Source: Verrucomicrobiales bacterium (lineage in GTDB: Bacteria > Verrucomicrobiota > Verrucomicrobiia > Limisphaerales > RI-55). Taken from it: a DNA stretch of 16,551 bases. Of the stretch, positions 1 to 6,797 are shown one piece after another (position 1 is the stretch's first letter; every line of letters begins with the position of its first letter). The stretch spans positions 1-16,551 of the forward strand of contig DNDP01000208.1 in assembly GCA_003484235.1 (NCBI GenBank). Direction: 5' to 3'. The notes under the pieces were generated by a model. That model was not told the DNA's origin. It saw only the letters and a list, made by a program, of their open reading frames with translations, and made no database searches. Made by a program: the position numbers and the translations under genes.

Positions 1-817
1 TGTCCGAGCTGAAGATCACCAGGGTGTTATCGGCGATGCCGTGCCGTTCGAGCGCGGCCATGACGGCGCCCACCGATCCGTCCACGCTCTGGATCATCGC
101 CGCGTAAACGGGATTGTTGTGACCGCCGACGCCGGGCTCGCTCTCCCAGCGCTTCACGTATTCGTCCTTCGCCTGATACGGCGAATGCACGGCGAAGTGC
201 GGGAGGTAGAGGAAGAAGGATTCATCCCTGTGGCGCGCGATGAAGTCCACGCCGCGCTCGGTGAGCCAGTCGGCGAAGTACTGATCCTCCGGAACATCCG
301 TGGGTGGATCGGTGCGGATCTTGAAATGGCGGCCATTGGAGCGGAGCGCCTCGTCGAATCCGCGATCGGCCGGATGAAAACCCTGCTCGTGACCAAGGTG
401 CCACTTGCCGAACATGCCGGTCGCGTAGCCGGCGGACTTCAACACGTCGGCCACGGTCTTCACCTTGAGCGTGAGCAGGGTCTCGTTCTTCGGCACATGC
501 ATGCGCCGGTCCTCCGCCTTGCCGCGCTCGAGGGTGCTGACCGTGTAGAGTCCGGTGCGCGGCGCGTACTGGCCGCTCATGAGACAGGCGCGGGTCGGCG
601 CGCAATTCTGGCTCATGTAGAAGGCGTCAAAGCGCAATCCCCCGCGCGCGAGCCGGTCGATGTGCGGCGTCTCGTAATATGTCGATCCCTGGCAGCCGAG
701 ATCGGTCCAGCCGAGATCATCGGCGAGGATGAAGATGATGTTCGGACGATCGGCGCCGGAGACGGATGAGGCGGTGAACAGCGCGCCGGCGAAGAGAAGC
801 GAGCGGACCAGGTGCAT
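1..817 (-). CDS. Secreted sulfatase (S1 family), 3' end beyond the window
   Basis: Formylglycine-dependent sulfatase that would hydrolyse sulfate esters outside the cytoplasm, probably on polysaccharides. Only the first 272 codons are present. Residues 1 to about 21 are a signal peptide. The metal-binding pair D33-D34 follows in 'ILADDLGW'. The active-site Cys is C72 in 'NCAPTRACLMSG', matching the C-x-P-x-R maturation signature with Thr in place of the commoner Ser. K138 and H140 lie in 'FGKWHLGH', and H211 in 'HFAVHSPY'. The sequence stops at 'IFSSD', just where the SDNG/SDHG metal motif should begin. The ATG at 817 is firm because an in-frame TAA lies three codons upstream (TAA AGC TTC ATG). 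No clear Shine-Dalgarno sequence is visible. The substrate cannot be told from this fragment. Confidence 0.93.
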   Translation of the reverse strand, partial: MHLVRSLLFAGALFTASSVSGADRPNIIFILADDLGWTDLGCQGSTYYETPHIDRLARGGLRFDAFYMSQNCAPTRACLMSGQYAPRTGLYTVSTLERGKAEDRRMHVPKNETLLTLKVKTVADVLKSAGYATGMFGKWHLGHEQGFHPADRGFDEALRSNGRHFKIRTDPPTDVPEDQYFADWLTERGVDFIARHRDESFFLYLPHFAVHSPYQAKDEYVKRWESEPGVGGHNNPVYAAMIQSVDGSVGAVMAALERHGIADNTLVIFSSD

Positions 818-1123
818 GAAGCTTTATGTTCGCCCACGCCGGACAAGCCAAGCGGGAATCTGCGCGAGATCCCGGAAGGTTTGTGGCTGTACATTTCGAG
901 CGGAAGTGTTCGTTTCCCTCACGCGGGCCGTTTTTCTCGGGGCTGACGATCAGCCACCAGTGAGTTGTCACCGAATCGCTTTGGGATTCTCCGGACGCCG
1001 AGTGGCGCTCCACACTCGTGAATGAGCTTTGCACGAAGATGCGGGGAAAGGTCAGCGTTGGCAGGGGATCGAGTCTTCGAACTGCTCGAGCCGACCGTTG
1101 GCTTGCGACGGCGAAGGAGGGAT
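818..1123. other. Intergenic region between lipoprotein gene and sulfatase
   Basis: About 306 bases with no convincing gene; short ORFs here have no recognisable protein features. It holds a perfect 6-bp hairpin (ggctga 941-946, loop cga, tcagcc 950-955). On the minus strand this hairpin is followed by A-rich rather than U-rich sequence, so it is not a standard intrinsic terminator. A GC-rich stretch around 989-1026 contains 'tggcgctcc', also found in the gap at 12713-12721. The promoter of the left-hand sulfatase should lie here, but I see no strong -35/-10 pair. Confidence 0.5.
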
Positions 1124-2479
1124 TCACTCGACTCCCACCACGCGGAGGAGGTCGATGCGACGCCAATGGTCGTCCTGTCTGGGGCCGCCGCGGCCCTGAT
1201 TGCCTTCGCGCGCGGCCAGGGCAAAGCGACCGGTGTAGATGCGCCCTTGAAACTCGACGCGGATCTCGCCCTCGGGACCGGCCGGCGTCCGGCCTTCGTA
1301 GAAGTTCACGCTCGCCTCGACTTCCCGCAAATCGACCGCGCGTGTGAACTCGATGAACTCAAACTCCCGTTCCGGCGACGAGCGGTGATCCTTGAAGTAG
1401 TAGCCGGCCGCGCTTTCCTGGTGTTGGAAGAACAGCGTCTCCCCGCGCGGTTCCGGCCGCGCATAGAGATCGAGATCGATGTTGCCCTCCCAGCGGATGC
1501 CGATCTTGAGCGGACCGGTGAGGGTCGTCGGCGGCGGCGGGCGATGGTCCGCCGGCAGTTCGCGGGTGATCCAGTCGGCCACGCCGACGTCGCGGCTGAT
1601 GCGGAGCATCTCGACCTTGCCCTGCGCCGGATCCAGTTCGTCGCGGCCAAATGTGGCGGCCGTCGCGCGCGGTTGGCGCAGTGCGTTGAACGTGGTCGGC
1701 AGGTCGCCGGTGAAGGTCGCGAGTTGTGCGCCCTGCCGGCGCAGGAAGTGGCCCCAGAATCTCGCGACCCGTTGCTGATGAAGTTCGCTGGTCCACGGAT
1801 CGCCGAAATAGCCGTGATGCACAATCACCTCTTTCAAGGCGGGCACGACATCGCCGAGGCCGTAGATGGATTTCTCGCGGGTCGCCAGCAGATGTCCGTC
1901 GGATGGGAAGTAGCCGTCCATCATCGAGAAGCCGGGCTCCTTTTCGTCGAGATACAGCGGACTGCCCAGCAGCACCGTGGTCACGGAAAGATTGGTGGCC
2001 GCGAGATTGTCGCCGACGAACTGAAGGAACTGCGGCAGCCGGATTGCGTGTGCGAAGTCGAGGCTCGAAACCACCGGCTGTTCATGGCGCGTGGCCAGGA
2101 ACGCTTTGAGCGATTGAATCTGGCCGCTGAACTGGTTCGCCCGCGTGCGACCGCTCTGAAAGGCGTTCACGTTCGGGATCTCGATCTGCGTGATCGTGCG
2201 GAGGTGATAGGCGTCGTAGATCCACAGCGACGAGTTCAACGGCATGTCCTCGAGCAGAAAATGCACGAGATGGCGGAAGACCTCGTCGGTCGCCGGTTGT
2301 TCGAGGAACGGCGACAAACCGACGACGTACCGCGCGTGCCGGGTGTTGGCGGCGGGTTCCTTGCGTTGACAGCCAGTGAGCGTGATGAGGACGAGCAGGG
2401 CCGCGAAAACCCGGCCGGCCAGCTGTCCGGCGGAAGGGGCACCGGTGCGCGCAACCCGCGGGGAAACGTGGTTCTTCAT
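1124..2479 (-). CDS. Lipoprotein with C-terminal DUF2135/YfaP-like beta-sandwich
   Basis: Predicted 451-residue lipoprotein of unknown function. A signal peptide with hydrophobic core (residues 24-34) ends in lipobox 'LTGC', giving lipidation at Cys37. The domain from about 40 to 210 opens with 'YVVGLSPFLEQ' and alternates hydrophobic strands with helices in a way that recalls a vWA-like fold, but without a DxSxS metal site; this is a tentative reading. Residues 322 to about 425 ('GNIDLDLYARPEP', 'VEASVNFYEG') resemble the DUF2135/YfaP beta-sandwich, which elsewhere accompanies vWA domains. The ATG at 2479 is chosen because AGGTGA lies 4 nt upstream and overlaps the stop of the preceding gene, and because it puts the signal peptide near the N-terminus; an in-frame extension to 2545 is unlikely. 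It is the last gene of the run and probably translationally coupled to the membrane protein before it. Confidence 0.85.
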   Translation of the reverse strand: MKNHVSPRVARTGAPSAGQLAGRVFAALLVLITLTGCQRKEPAANTRHARYVVGLSPFLEQPATDEVFRHLVHFLLEDMPLNSSLWIYDAYHLRTITQIEIPNVNAFQSGRTRANQFSGQIQSLKAFLATRHEQPVVSSLDFAHAIRLPQFLQFVGDNLAATNLSVTTVLLGSPLYLDEKEPGFSMMDGYFPSDGHLLATREKSIYGLGDVVPALKEVIVHHGYFGDPWTSELHQQRVARFWGHFLRRQGAQLATFTGDLPTTFNALRQPRATAATFGRDELDPAQGKVEMLRISRDVGVADWITRELPADHRPPPPTTLTGPLKIGIRWEGNIDLDLYARPEPRGETLFFQHQESAAGYYFKDHRSSPEREFEFIEFTRAVDLREVEASVNFYEGRTPAGPEGEIRVEFQGRIYTGRFALAAREGNQGRGGPRQDDHWRRIDLLRVVGVE

Positions 2480-2483
2480 ACGA

Positions 2484-2489
2484 TCACCT
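2484..2489 (-). promoter_or_regulatory. Ribosome binding site of the lipoprotein gene
   Basis: The minus strand reads AGGTGA then TCGT then ATG. The TGA of this Shine-Dalgarno sequence is also the stop codon of the upstream membrane-protein gene. This fixes the lipoprotein start at 2479 and suggests that ribosomes finishing the first gene help start the second. Confidence 0.7.
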
Positions 2490-3611
2490 AGCGTTGAGCG
2501 CCAACCGGTCGGTTTCGCCGTTCGGTTCGTGGTCGTCCTCGCCACGGTCCGCGTCGTCGAGGCGCGCCTTCAACTGGGCGGCGATCCGGTCGAGCAACTG
2601 GCGCTTCTGTTGACCGCGATCCCGTCGCAGCCCGGCTTCCTTCTGAAAGAGCGACCGCGCATAGGCGACAAAGGCGGACAGTTGATTCTCCAGCCGGCTT
2701 TCGCCGCCGCGGGCTTCGGCGAGGGCGAGCCGTTCACGCGTCACCTGTTCCTCAAGCCGGCGGCGTTCGCCGTCGAGCTGCTTGTAAACCGGATTGCGCG
2801 CCAGGCTCACGGGCCGGTGCCGGCCGTAGAGTTGCGTCATGTAGATGCCCAGCGCGGCCGAGAGACAGATCTCCGCCAGCCCCTGCGCAATGACGATGAT
2901 CATGTCGATCGTCTTGACGCCGCCAGCCGTCAGCGAAGCGCCTGGCGAGGCATCGGTCACCGTCAGGCTGGCAATGCGTTCGGCGGTGGACATCGAGAGC
3001 GCGGGATAGACGCTGGCGTACGCCGCGACCCACGCCACCACCGACACCAGCCCGATCGTCAGGCAGGTCCACAGGTAGATCATGCGGCAGCGACGGTTCT
3101 CCAGCAGGTCCCAGCCGACCTTCACCGCCAGCGCGCCGACCGGCAGCAACGCCGCCCAGAAATACGCGCGCACCGGATGCTCGGTGAAGGTGATGATGCC
3201 CGATTCGAGGAGGTTGAACGAAATGTTGAACACGCCGAACACGAGCAGGCCCACGACGCCGATGGCGGCCAGCCAAAACATCGTGCGGTCCCACAGATTC
3301 CACGGGGCGCTGGGCTGTGTGTCGGGGGTGCCGTTCTCCAGCACGGGGACGTGTTCATCCTCGTCGGCGAGCCGCGCGCGGACCTGGTCGAGCCGGCGTT
3401 CGAGATCCGCCAGACGATCTTCGCTCAACTTGCGCTGCTGGCGGTGCCGTTCGAGATCGCGACCATGCTGGTGCAGGAACAACGAGCGGTGAAACTCGGT
3501 GACCGCCTCGACGCCGTCGCGTTCTCCGGTCTCGGCGATGTTGCGGACGAACTCGAGATTGATGGCGGACGCGATGGCGGTCTCCGATGGGGCAGAGGAT
3601 GACTGGTTCAT
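2484..3611 (-). CDS. Four-helix membrane protein with flanking coiled coils
   Basis: Membrane protein of 375 residues that I do not recognise as a named family. The N-terminal 100 residues are soluble and charged, with a likely coiled coil at about 52-86 rich in Arg, Glu and Leu. Four hydrophobic segments follow at about 111-130, 150-167, 178-200 and 236-258. A second coiled coil runs from about 275 to 350 ('GERRRLEEQVTRERLALAEA'), and the tail is acidic. The even number of segments puts both coiled coils on the same, probably cytoplasmic, side. It starts 74 nt after the M56 protease gene, with a hairpin in the gap, and ends 4 nt before the lipoprotein start, so the two products probably work together. 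No canonical Shine-Dalgarno sequence is seen at the ATG. The function is unknown; a scaffold or signalling role is only a guess from its architecture. Confidence 0.82.
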   Translation of the reverse strand: MNQSSSAPSETAIASAINLEFVRNIAETGERDGVEAVTEFHRSLFLHQHGRDLERHRQQRKLSEDRLADLERRLDQVRARLADEDEHVPVLENGTPDTQPSAPWNLWDRTMFWLAAIGVVGLLVFGVFNISFNLLESGIITFTEHPVRAYFWAALLPVGALAVKVGWDLLENRRCRMIYLWTCLTIGLVSVVAWVAAYASVYPALSMSTAERIASLTVTDASPGASLTAGGVKTIDMIIVIAQGLAEICLSAALGIYMTQLYGRHRPVSLARNPVYKQLDGERRRLEEQVTRERLALAEARGGESRLENQLSAFVAYARSLFQKEAGLRRDRGQQKRQLLDRIAAQLKARLDDADRGEDDHEPNGETDRLALNAR

Positions 3612-3640
3612 GACGCAGGAGGGGATCGAAGGTGGACCAC

Positions 3641-3668
3641 GGGCTCCGGCGCCTCAACACCGGAGCCC
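3641..3668 (-). terminator. Hairpin between M56 protease and membrane-protein genes
   Basis: Perfect 9-bp inverted repeat: gggctccgg at 3641-3649 and ccggagccc at 3660-3668, separated by 10 bases. It lies 17 nt after the stop of the M56 gene and about 29 nt before the next start. On the minus strand no U-run follows (GTGGTCCACC), so it is not a standard intrinsic terminator. It may lower expression of the distal pair, stabilise an mRNA end, or act in a Rho-dependent way. Confidence 0.4.
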
Positions 3669-3685
3669 GCGGCAGGGTGGCCGGC

Positions 3686-6055
3686 TCAATTGCCGGACTG
3701 CGGCAGGTCCGGGTTGCCGGACTTGTTGAGCGGGCTCTCGACTGTCAAATCGTGCGTGGTCGAGAACTTCCGATTCAACTTTTCCAGTTGCTCGTCCAGT
3801 TGCCGCAACTGATCTGCGAGCGCACGGCGCTGTTCCTCCAACACGCGGCGATGGATGGCCAGTGAATCCTCGCTGGCGCGCCCACTTCGGGACTCGCGTG
3901 CCACCTGTTCATTGGCCCGCCGGGTCGCGCGTTCCGCTTCCCGCAATGCAATGGTGACATCCCGCTCGGCGTCTTTCATGGCCTTCTCGACGATCAAACG
4001 GTGGTCTCCGTGGGTGGTTTTCGCGGAGGTTGTCTGCTCGGGGTGGACGAATCCGAACACATCATCCTCATGGGTGATCTCGCCCGCGGGATCGAAAAAG
4101 GAGGTGCTTCTTTTCCGATCTTTCGGCCTGGGTTCCTCGCCATGCCATTCGACGTCCGCATCTTCGTGGCGGAGCTCCTTGTCGTCTGCCAGGCGTTCGA
4201 TGAGCCGTTCGAGACGTTCCAGGCGCGCCTCCATGTCAGCGGCGCTGCGCCGCCGGGGCTCACGCACCAGCACATCGGCTTGAGCCGGTTCAGCTTGCGC
4301 GAGCTGCAATTTCGTCGGTTCTCGCGTGGGATCGGGGTTGCGCCATTCCAGTTTGGCGGCCGCGTCAGGGAAATGGATCCGGGGCGGCGCAGCGGCGACC
4401 CGCGGAACCAGTGACGGCGTTGGCTTGGCAGTGGGGTTCACTTTCCAGTTGGGGGTTGGGGCGATCGAGGGAACGGGAGCCGCCACCGGCGGTGGCGCGA
4501 GCGGGGCGCGTGCCGGGGTGGTGCCTGGAGATTTCTCGCGCGGCGCTGGTGAACCAAACGCATCCGCCGCGGCTTCTGCGGTGAACAGAACTTCACCTTG
4601 CGGGCTCTGCGACGAATCGCGGGCGAAGTCTTCCGAGAATGGGTCGAGGGCCGACGGGTTCGTTGGTTCCGTGGTGATGTCAACGGCGGTGGAATCCGCC
4701 GGACTTGCGAAGACCAGGCGCGGTGCGGCCAGCAGGGTGACGGCGGCAGTCGCGACTGTGGCGAGAGTGAGAGCACCCACGCTGGTGCGGGCGAGCCGCA
4801 GCGAGGTGTTTCTTTTGGCATCGAGTATCATGTTGATCCTTTCCTTCAGTTGACTGTTGCTGCTCCAGGCAGCCGGAGCCGCCAGCCAGCTCTGGCTGCG
4901 CGAACGTCCGGCAAATTCGGTGAGAAAGAGGGCGTAATCCCGGTGCGACGGCGCTCCCGCCAGCGCGTAATCGTCGCAGGCCACCTCGCGTTCGATGGTC
5001 AGCCGCCGCGAGAGCCACCAGACCGCAGGCTGAAAGAAGAGTGCGGCGGCAACCAGCTGTTGCACGAGGTTCGACCAGTCATCGCGGCGCTGCACATGAG
5101 CCAGTTCATGACGCAACACCGCCTCCAGTTCGGCGGGCGTCGCGGCCTCCGGGAGCGAGCGCGGCAACAGCACCACCGCCCTGCGGAAACCGATCGCCAT
5201 CGGCGTGCTGACGTTTTCGTTCAGACGCAGCCGGACGTCGCGGTCGATTCCCAGCTCGATGCGGAGCCGGTCGAACATTTCCTGCACTTTGCTTTCCGGA
5301 AGCGTGCCCACATTCTTCAAGCGGGCGAGTTGGCCGTACTGCCACAGCAAACGCGCGAGCCGCGCGAACGCGATCAGAATCACCGCTCCCAGAGCAATCG
5401 CCAGGGCGATTGACGGCACGGCGGCCCGCAGCGCCCGCGCCTCCGTCAGGCGTGCGCGCAGACCGGCCGCGGGTGCAGGCGCGTGCTCGTTGGCAATCGC
5501 CTCGGCCTCGGTGATCGGTTCCGTGTCGAACAGGGAAGTCTCCTCGTGGCGCGGAGTGTGAGTCGGTGTGATGTTTTGCGCCGGTGTTCGGTCCGGTTCC
5601 AGCAGCGCCGCATGAATGGTGGTCAACCGCTGCCGATCTTCGAGCAACGCGAGCATCAACGCCGTTTCATCCGGCAGGACATCCTGTTGCGGAAGTTCCT
5701 CCGTGTTGACGACAGTCTCGGAGGCTGGCTCCGGCACCGGGAAGGCCGCTTCCGCTCCGGGCGCCGTTGTGTTTGCGACCGTCGGCGTGAGATAGGTGCG
5801 CGCAGGGAGTACCCCGGTGATCGATTCCGCCTGGGATTCGCGGCTGGCCAGCAGATCGGCGGTGAGGTGCGCGACCGGCAGCGTGGCGATCAGCAGCAGC
5901 GTGATGAAGCCGGCGGCGTGGCGGGTCGCCGCGTTGAGGCGGCGGCCAAGTCTAAGCGCGAGCCAGAGGACGCCGGCCAGCAGCAGCCCCTGATAGACTC
6001 CGTTGAAGAGCGCCCCGGCGATGCGCTGGGCGAGCAGGTCGAGATCGGGATTCAT
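3686..6055 (-). CDS. BlaR1/MecR1-type M56 membrane metalloprotease
   Basis: Membrane-bound zinc protease of 789 residues, presumed to act in the cell envelope on its partner repressor or on a membrane substrate. Hydrophobic segments lie at about 14-36, 47-68, 212-235 and 425-450. The zinc site is HELAH at 316-320 (H316, E317, H320), with E357 in 'EREVACDD' as the probable third ligand. 'FFQPAVWWLSRR' between them is typical of family M56. The conserved 'LKERINMIL' at about 403-411 precedes the last segment. Beyond residue 450 there is no penicillin-binding sensor domain. Instead there is a Pro/Ala-rich disordered stretch (about 500-600) and charged coiled coils at about 605-630 and 685-765. 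The start overlaps the stop of the BlaI-type gene by ATGA, so the pair is co-translated, as in known BlaI-BlaR1 systems. The signal sensed is unknown. Confidence 0.92.
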   Translation of the reverse strand: MNPDLDLLAQRIAGALFNGVYQGLLLAGVLWLALRLGRRLNAATRHAAGFITLLLIATLPVAHLTADLLASRESQAESITGVLPARTYLTPTVANTTAPGAEAAFPVPEPASETVVNTEELPQQDVLPDETALMLALLEDRQRLTTIHAALLEPDRTPAQNITPTHTPRHEETSLFDTEPITEAEAIANEHAPAPAAGLRARLTEARALRAAVPSIALAIALGAVILIAFARLARLLWQYGQLARLKNVGTLPESKVQEMFDRLRIELGIDRDVRLRLNENVSTPMAIGFRRAVVLLPRSLPEAATPAELEAVLRHELAHVQRRDDWSNLVQQLVAAALFFQPAVWWLSRRLTIEREVACDDYALAGAPSHRDYALFLTEFAGRSRSQSWLAAPAAWSSNSQLKERINMILDAKRNTSLRLARTSVGALTLATVATAAVTLLAAPRLVFASPADSTAVDITTEPTNPSALDPFSEDFARDSSQSPQGEVLFTAEAAADAFGSPAPREKSPGTTPARAPLAPPPVAAPVPSIAPTPNWKVNPTAKPTPSLVPRVAAAPPRIHFPDAAAKLEWRNPDPTREPTKLQLAQAEPAQADVLVREPRRRSAADMEARLERLERLIERLADDKELRHEDADVEWHGEEPRPKDRKRSTSFFDPAGEITHEDDVFGFVHPEQTTSAKTTHGDHRLIVEKAMKDAERDVTIALREAERATRRANEQVARESRSGRASEDSLAIHRRVLEEQRRALADQLRQLDEQLEKLNRKFSTTHDLTVESPLNKSGNPDLPQSGN

Positions 6056-6447
6056 TTCGAGCGATCGGGTTTGGTGGCTTCGTTGATGCGTTTCTTGAGT
6101 TCGGCCAGCTCTTCGGGCTTCAGGTCTTCATCGCGCAGGAAGCTCAACACCAGCTCGCCCGGCGAATCCGAGAAGAACTTCGACAACAGCTGGCGGACCG
6201 CCCTTCGCGCAGCCGTCTCGCGGTTGACCGTCGGCTGGTAAACGTGGGCGCGGCCTTCCTTGCGGCAGTCGAGGTAACCCTTGTCGCGCATGATCCGCAT
6301 CATGGTGAGGATCGTGTTGTAGGCGGGGGCGTCGCGGCCCTCGAGCTCCTCGGTGACCTCGGCGACGGTGGCCGAGCCGCGGCGCCAGAGCACCTCCATG
6401 ATGCGATGCTCGCCTTCGGTGAAACTGGTGGACTTCTTGCGTGCCAT
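6052..6447 (-). CDS. BlaI/MecI/CopY-family transcriptional repressor
   Basis: Winged-helix repressor of 131 residues, the usual length for BlaI/MecI. The N-terminal half carries the family pattern: 'TEGEHRIMEVLWRRG' in the first helix and 'AYNTILTMMRIMRDKGYL' as the recognition helix and start of the wing. The C-terminal part ('AVRQLLSKFFSDSPGELVLSFL') is the dimerisation region. Such proteins bind dyad operators as dimers and are inactivated after cleavage triggered by the partner M56 protease, whose gene overlaps this one by 4 nt. A perfect 18-bp palindrome lies about 68 bases upstream of the start, so self-repression is likely. The ATG at 6447 is the natural start; upstream sequence is AT-rich and non-coding. 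No strong Shine-Dalgarno sequence is visible. Confidence 0.95.
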   Translation of the reverse strand: MARKKSTSFTEGEHRIMEVLWRRGSATVAEVTEELEGRDAPAYNTILTMMRIMRDKGYLDCRKEGRAHVYQPTVNRETAARRAVRQLLSKFFSDSPGELVLSFLRDEDLKPEELAELKKRINEATKPDRSK

Positions 6448-6488
6448 GATGAAACGGTGAGTTGAACTCTTAACGAATTAGTAGATGA

Positions 6489-6517
6489 ACAAGACAATGC
6501 CGGAAAAGTTTCGTCAA
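6489..6517 (-). promoter_or_regulatory. Candidate promoter of the repressor-protease operon
   Basis: On the minus strand TTGACG (6512-6517) is followed after 17 bases by TCTTGT (6489-6494). The -35 box is good and the -10 box poor. The -35 box overlaps the perfect palindrome at 6515-6532, as expected for a repressor-controlled promoter. The transcript would have a leader of roughly 35 nt before the ATG at 6447. Confidence 0.4.
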
Positions 6518-6532
6518 CTAAATATTTAGTTG
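6515..6532. promoter_or_regulatory. Likely BlaI-type operator, perfect 18-bp palindrome
   Basis: The sequence caactaaatatttagttg is identical to its reverse complement. Its ACTA...TAGT core resembles known BlaI/MecI operators, whose half-sites are of the TACTACA type. It sits in an AT-rich island inside a GC-rich region and overlaps the -35 box of the repressor gene. A weaker copy, CTACTAATTCGTTAAG on the minus strand at about 6469-6484, shares the ACTAA half-site and lies in the leader; it may be a second operator. Confidence 0.65.
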
Positions 6533-6623
6533 TTCGCGAAAACTTTTTCGCCGCGAGTGGTGAACGGGAGGAAAACGGGTGGCGAATGCCGGTCTCAGCC
6601 CATGCGGAACGATGCAGTTCAGG

Positions 6624-6773
6624 GGGAGCGCCTGCGTCCCGCGGGCCGTGTTCGGCGTCGCGCCGAACACCCCTTGAGGCGAGCGGAAATTCGCGCCGAC
6701 AGGTGTGGCGATTCCGGGTCCTCCGGAAGCGTCGCCGGGACGGCTCCGCTGCACGCGGGACGCGTGCGCTCCC
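6624..6773. repeat. Palindromic intergenic repeat with 23-bp arms
   Basis: Two 23-base arms at 6624-6646 and 6751-6773 are inverted copies matching at 20 of 23 positions. Both read GGGAGCGC..GCGTCCCGCG when oriented alike. Between them lies a perfect 10-bp hairpin with a 3-base loop (6648-6657 and 6661-6670). The element fills the space between the end of a sulfatase gene and the BlaI promoter. Its small ORFs on both strands look spurious. The structure resembles REP/BIME-type or non-autonomous mobile repeats. I recall similar GC-rich intergenic repeats from Verrucomicrobiota, but I cannot check copy number here. Confidence 0.6.
6648..6670. repeat. Perfect 10-bp hairpin inside the intergenic repeat
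   Basis: gtgttcggcg and cgccgaacac flank a tcg loop. It lies about 128 nt beyond the stop of the minus-strand sulfatase gene. No U-run follows on either strand, so a role as intrinsic terminator is doubtful; it may block exonucleases or form a cruciform. Confidence 0.5.
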
Positions 6774-6797
6774 AATGCTGAGTCGTTCCGTATGGGC

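Noticed and set aside
1022..2491. Long plus-strand ORF of 489 codons opposite the lipoprotein gene
   Set aside because: It is the antisense shadow of a gene with signal peptide, lipobox and RBS; its own translation is Arg-rich and shows no protein features.
2376..3602. Plus-strand ORF of 408 codons opposite the membrane protein
   Set aside because: The minus strand shows four clear hydrophobic segments and operon spacing; the plus-strand product is rich in His, Arg and Asp without any motif.
6518..6781. Small ORFs on both strands within the palindromic repeat
   Set aside because: They owe their openness to GC-rich repeat sequence, have no domain or signal, and span the operator region.
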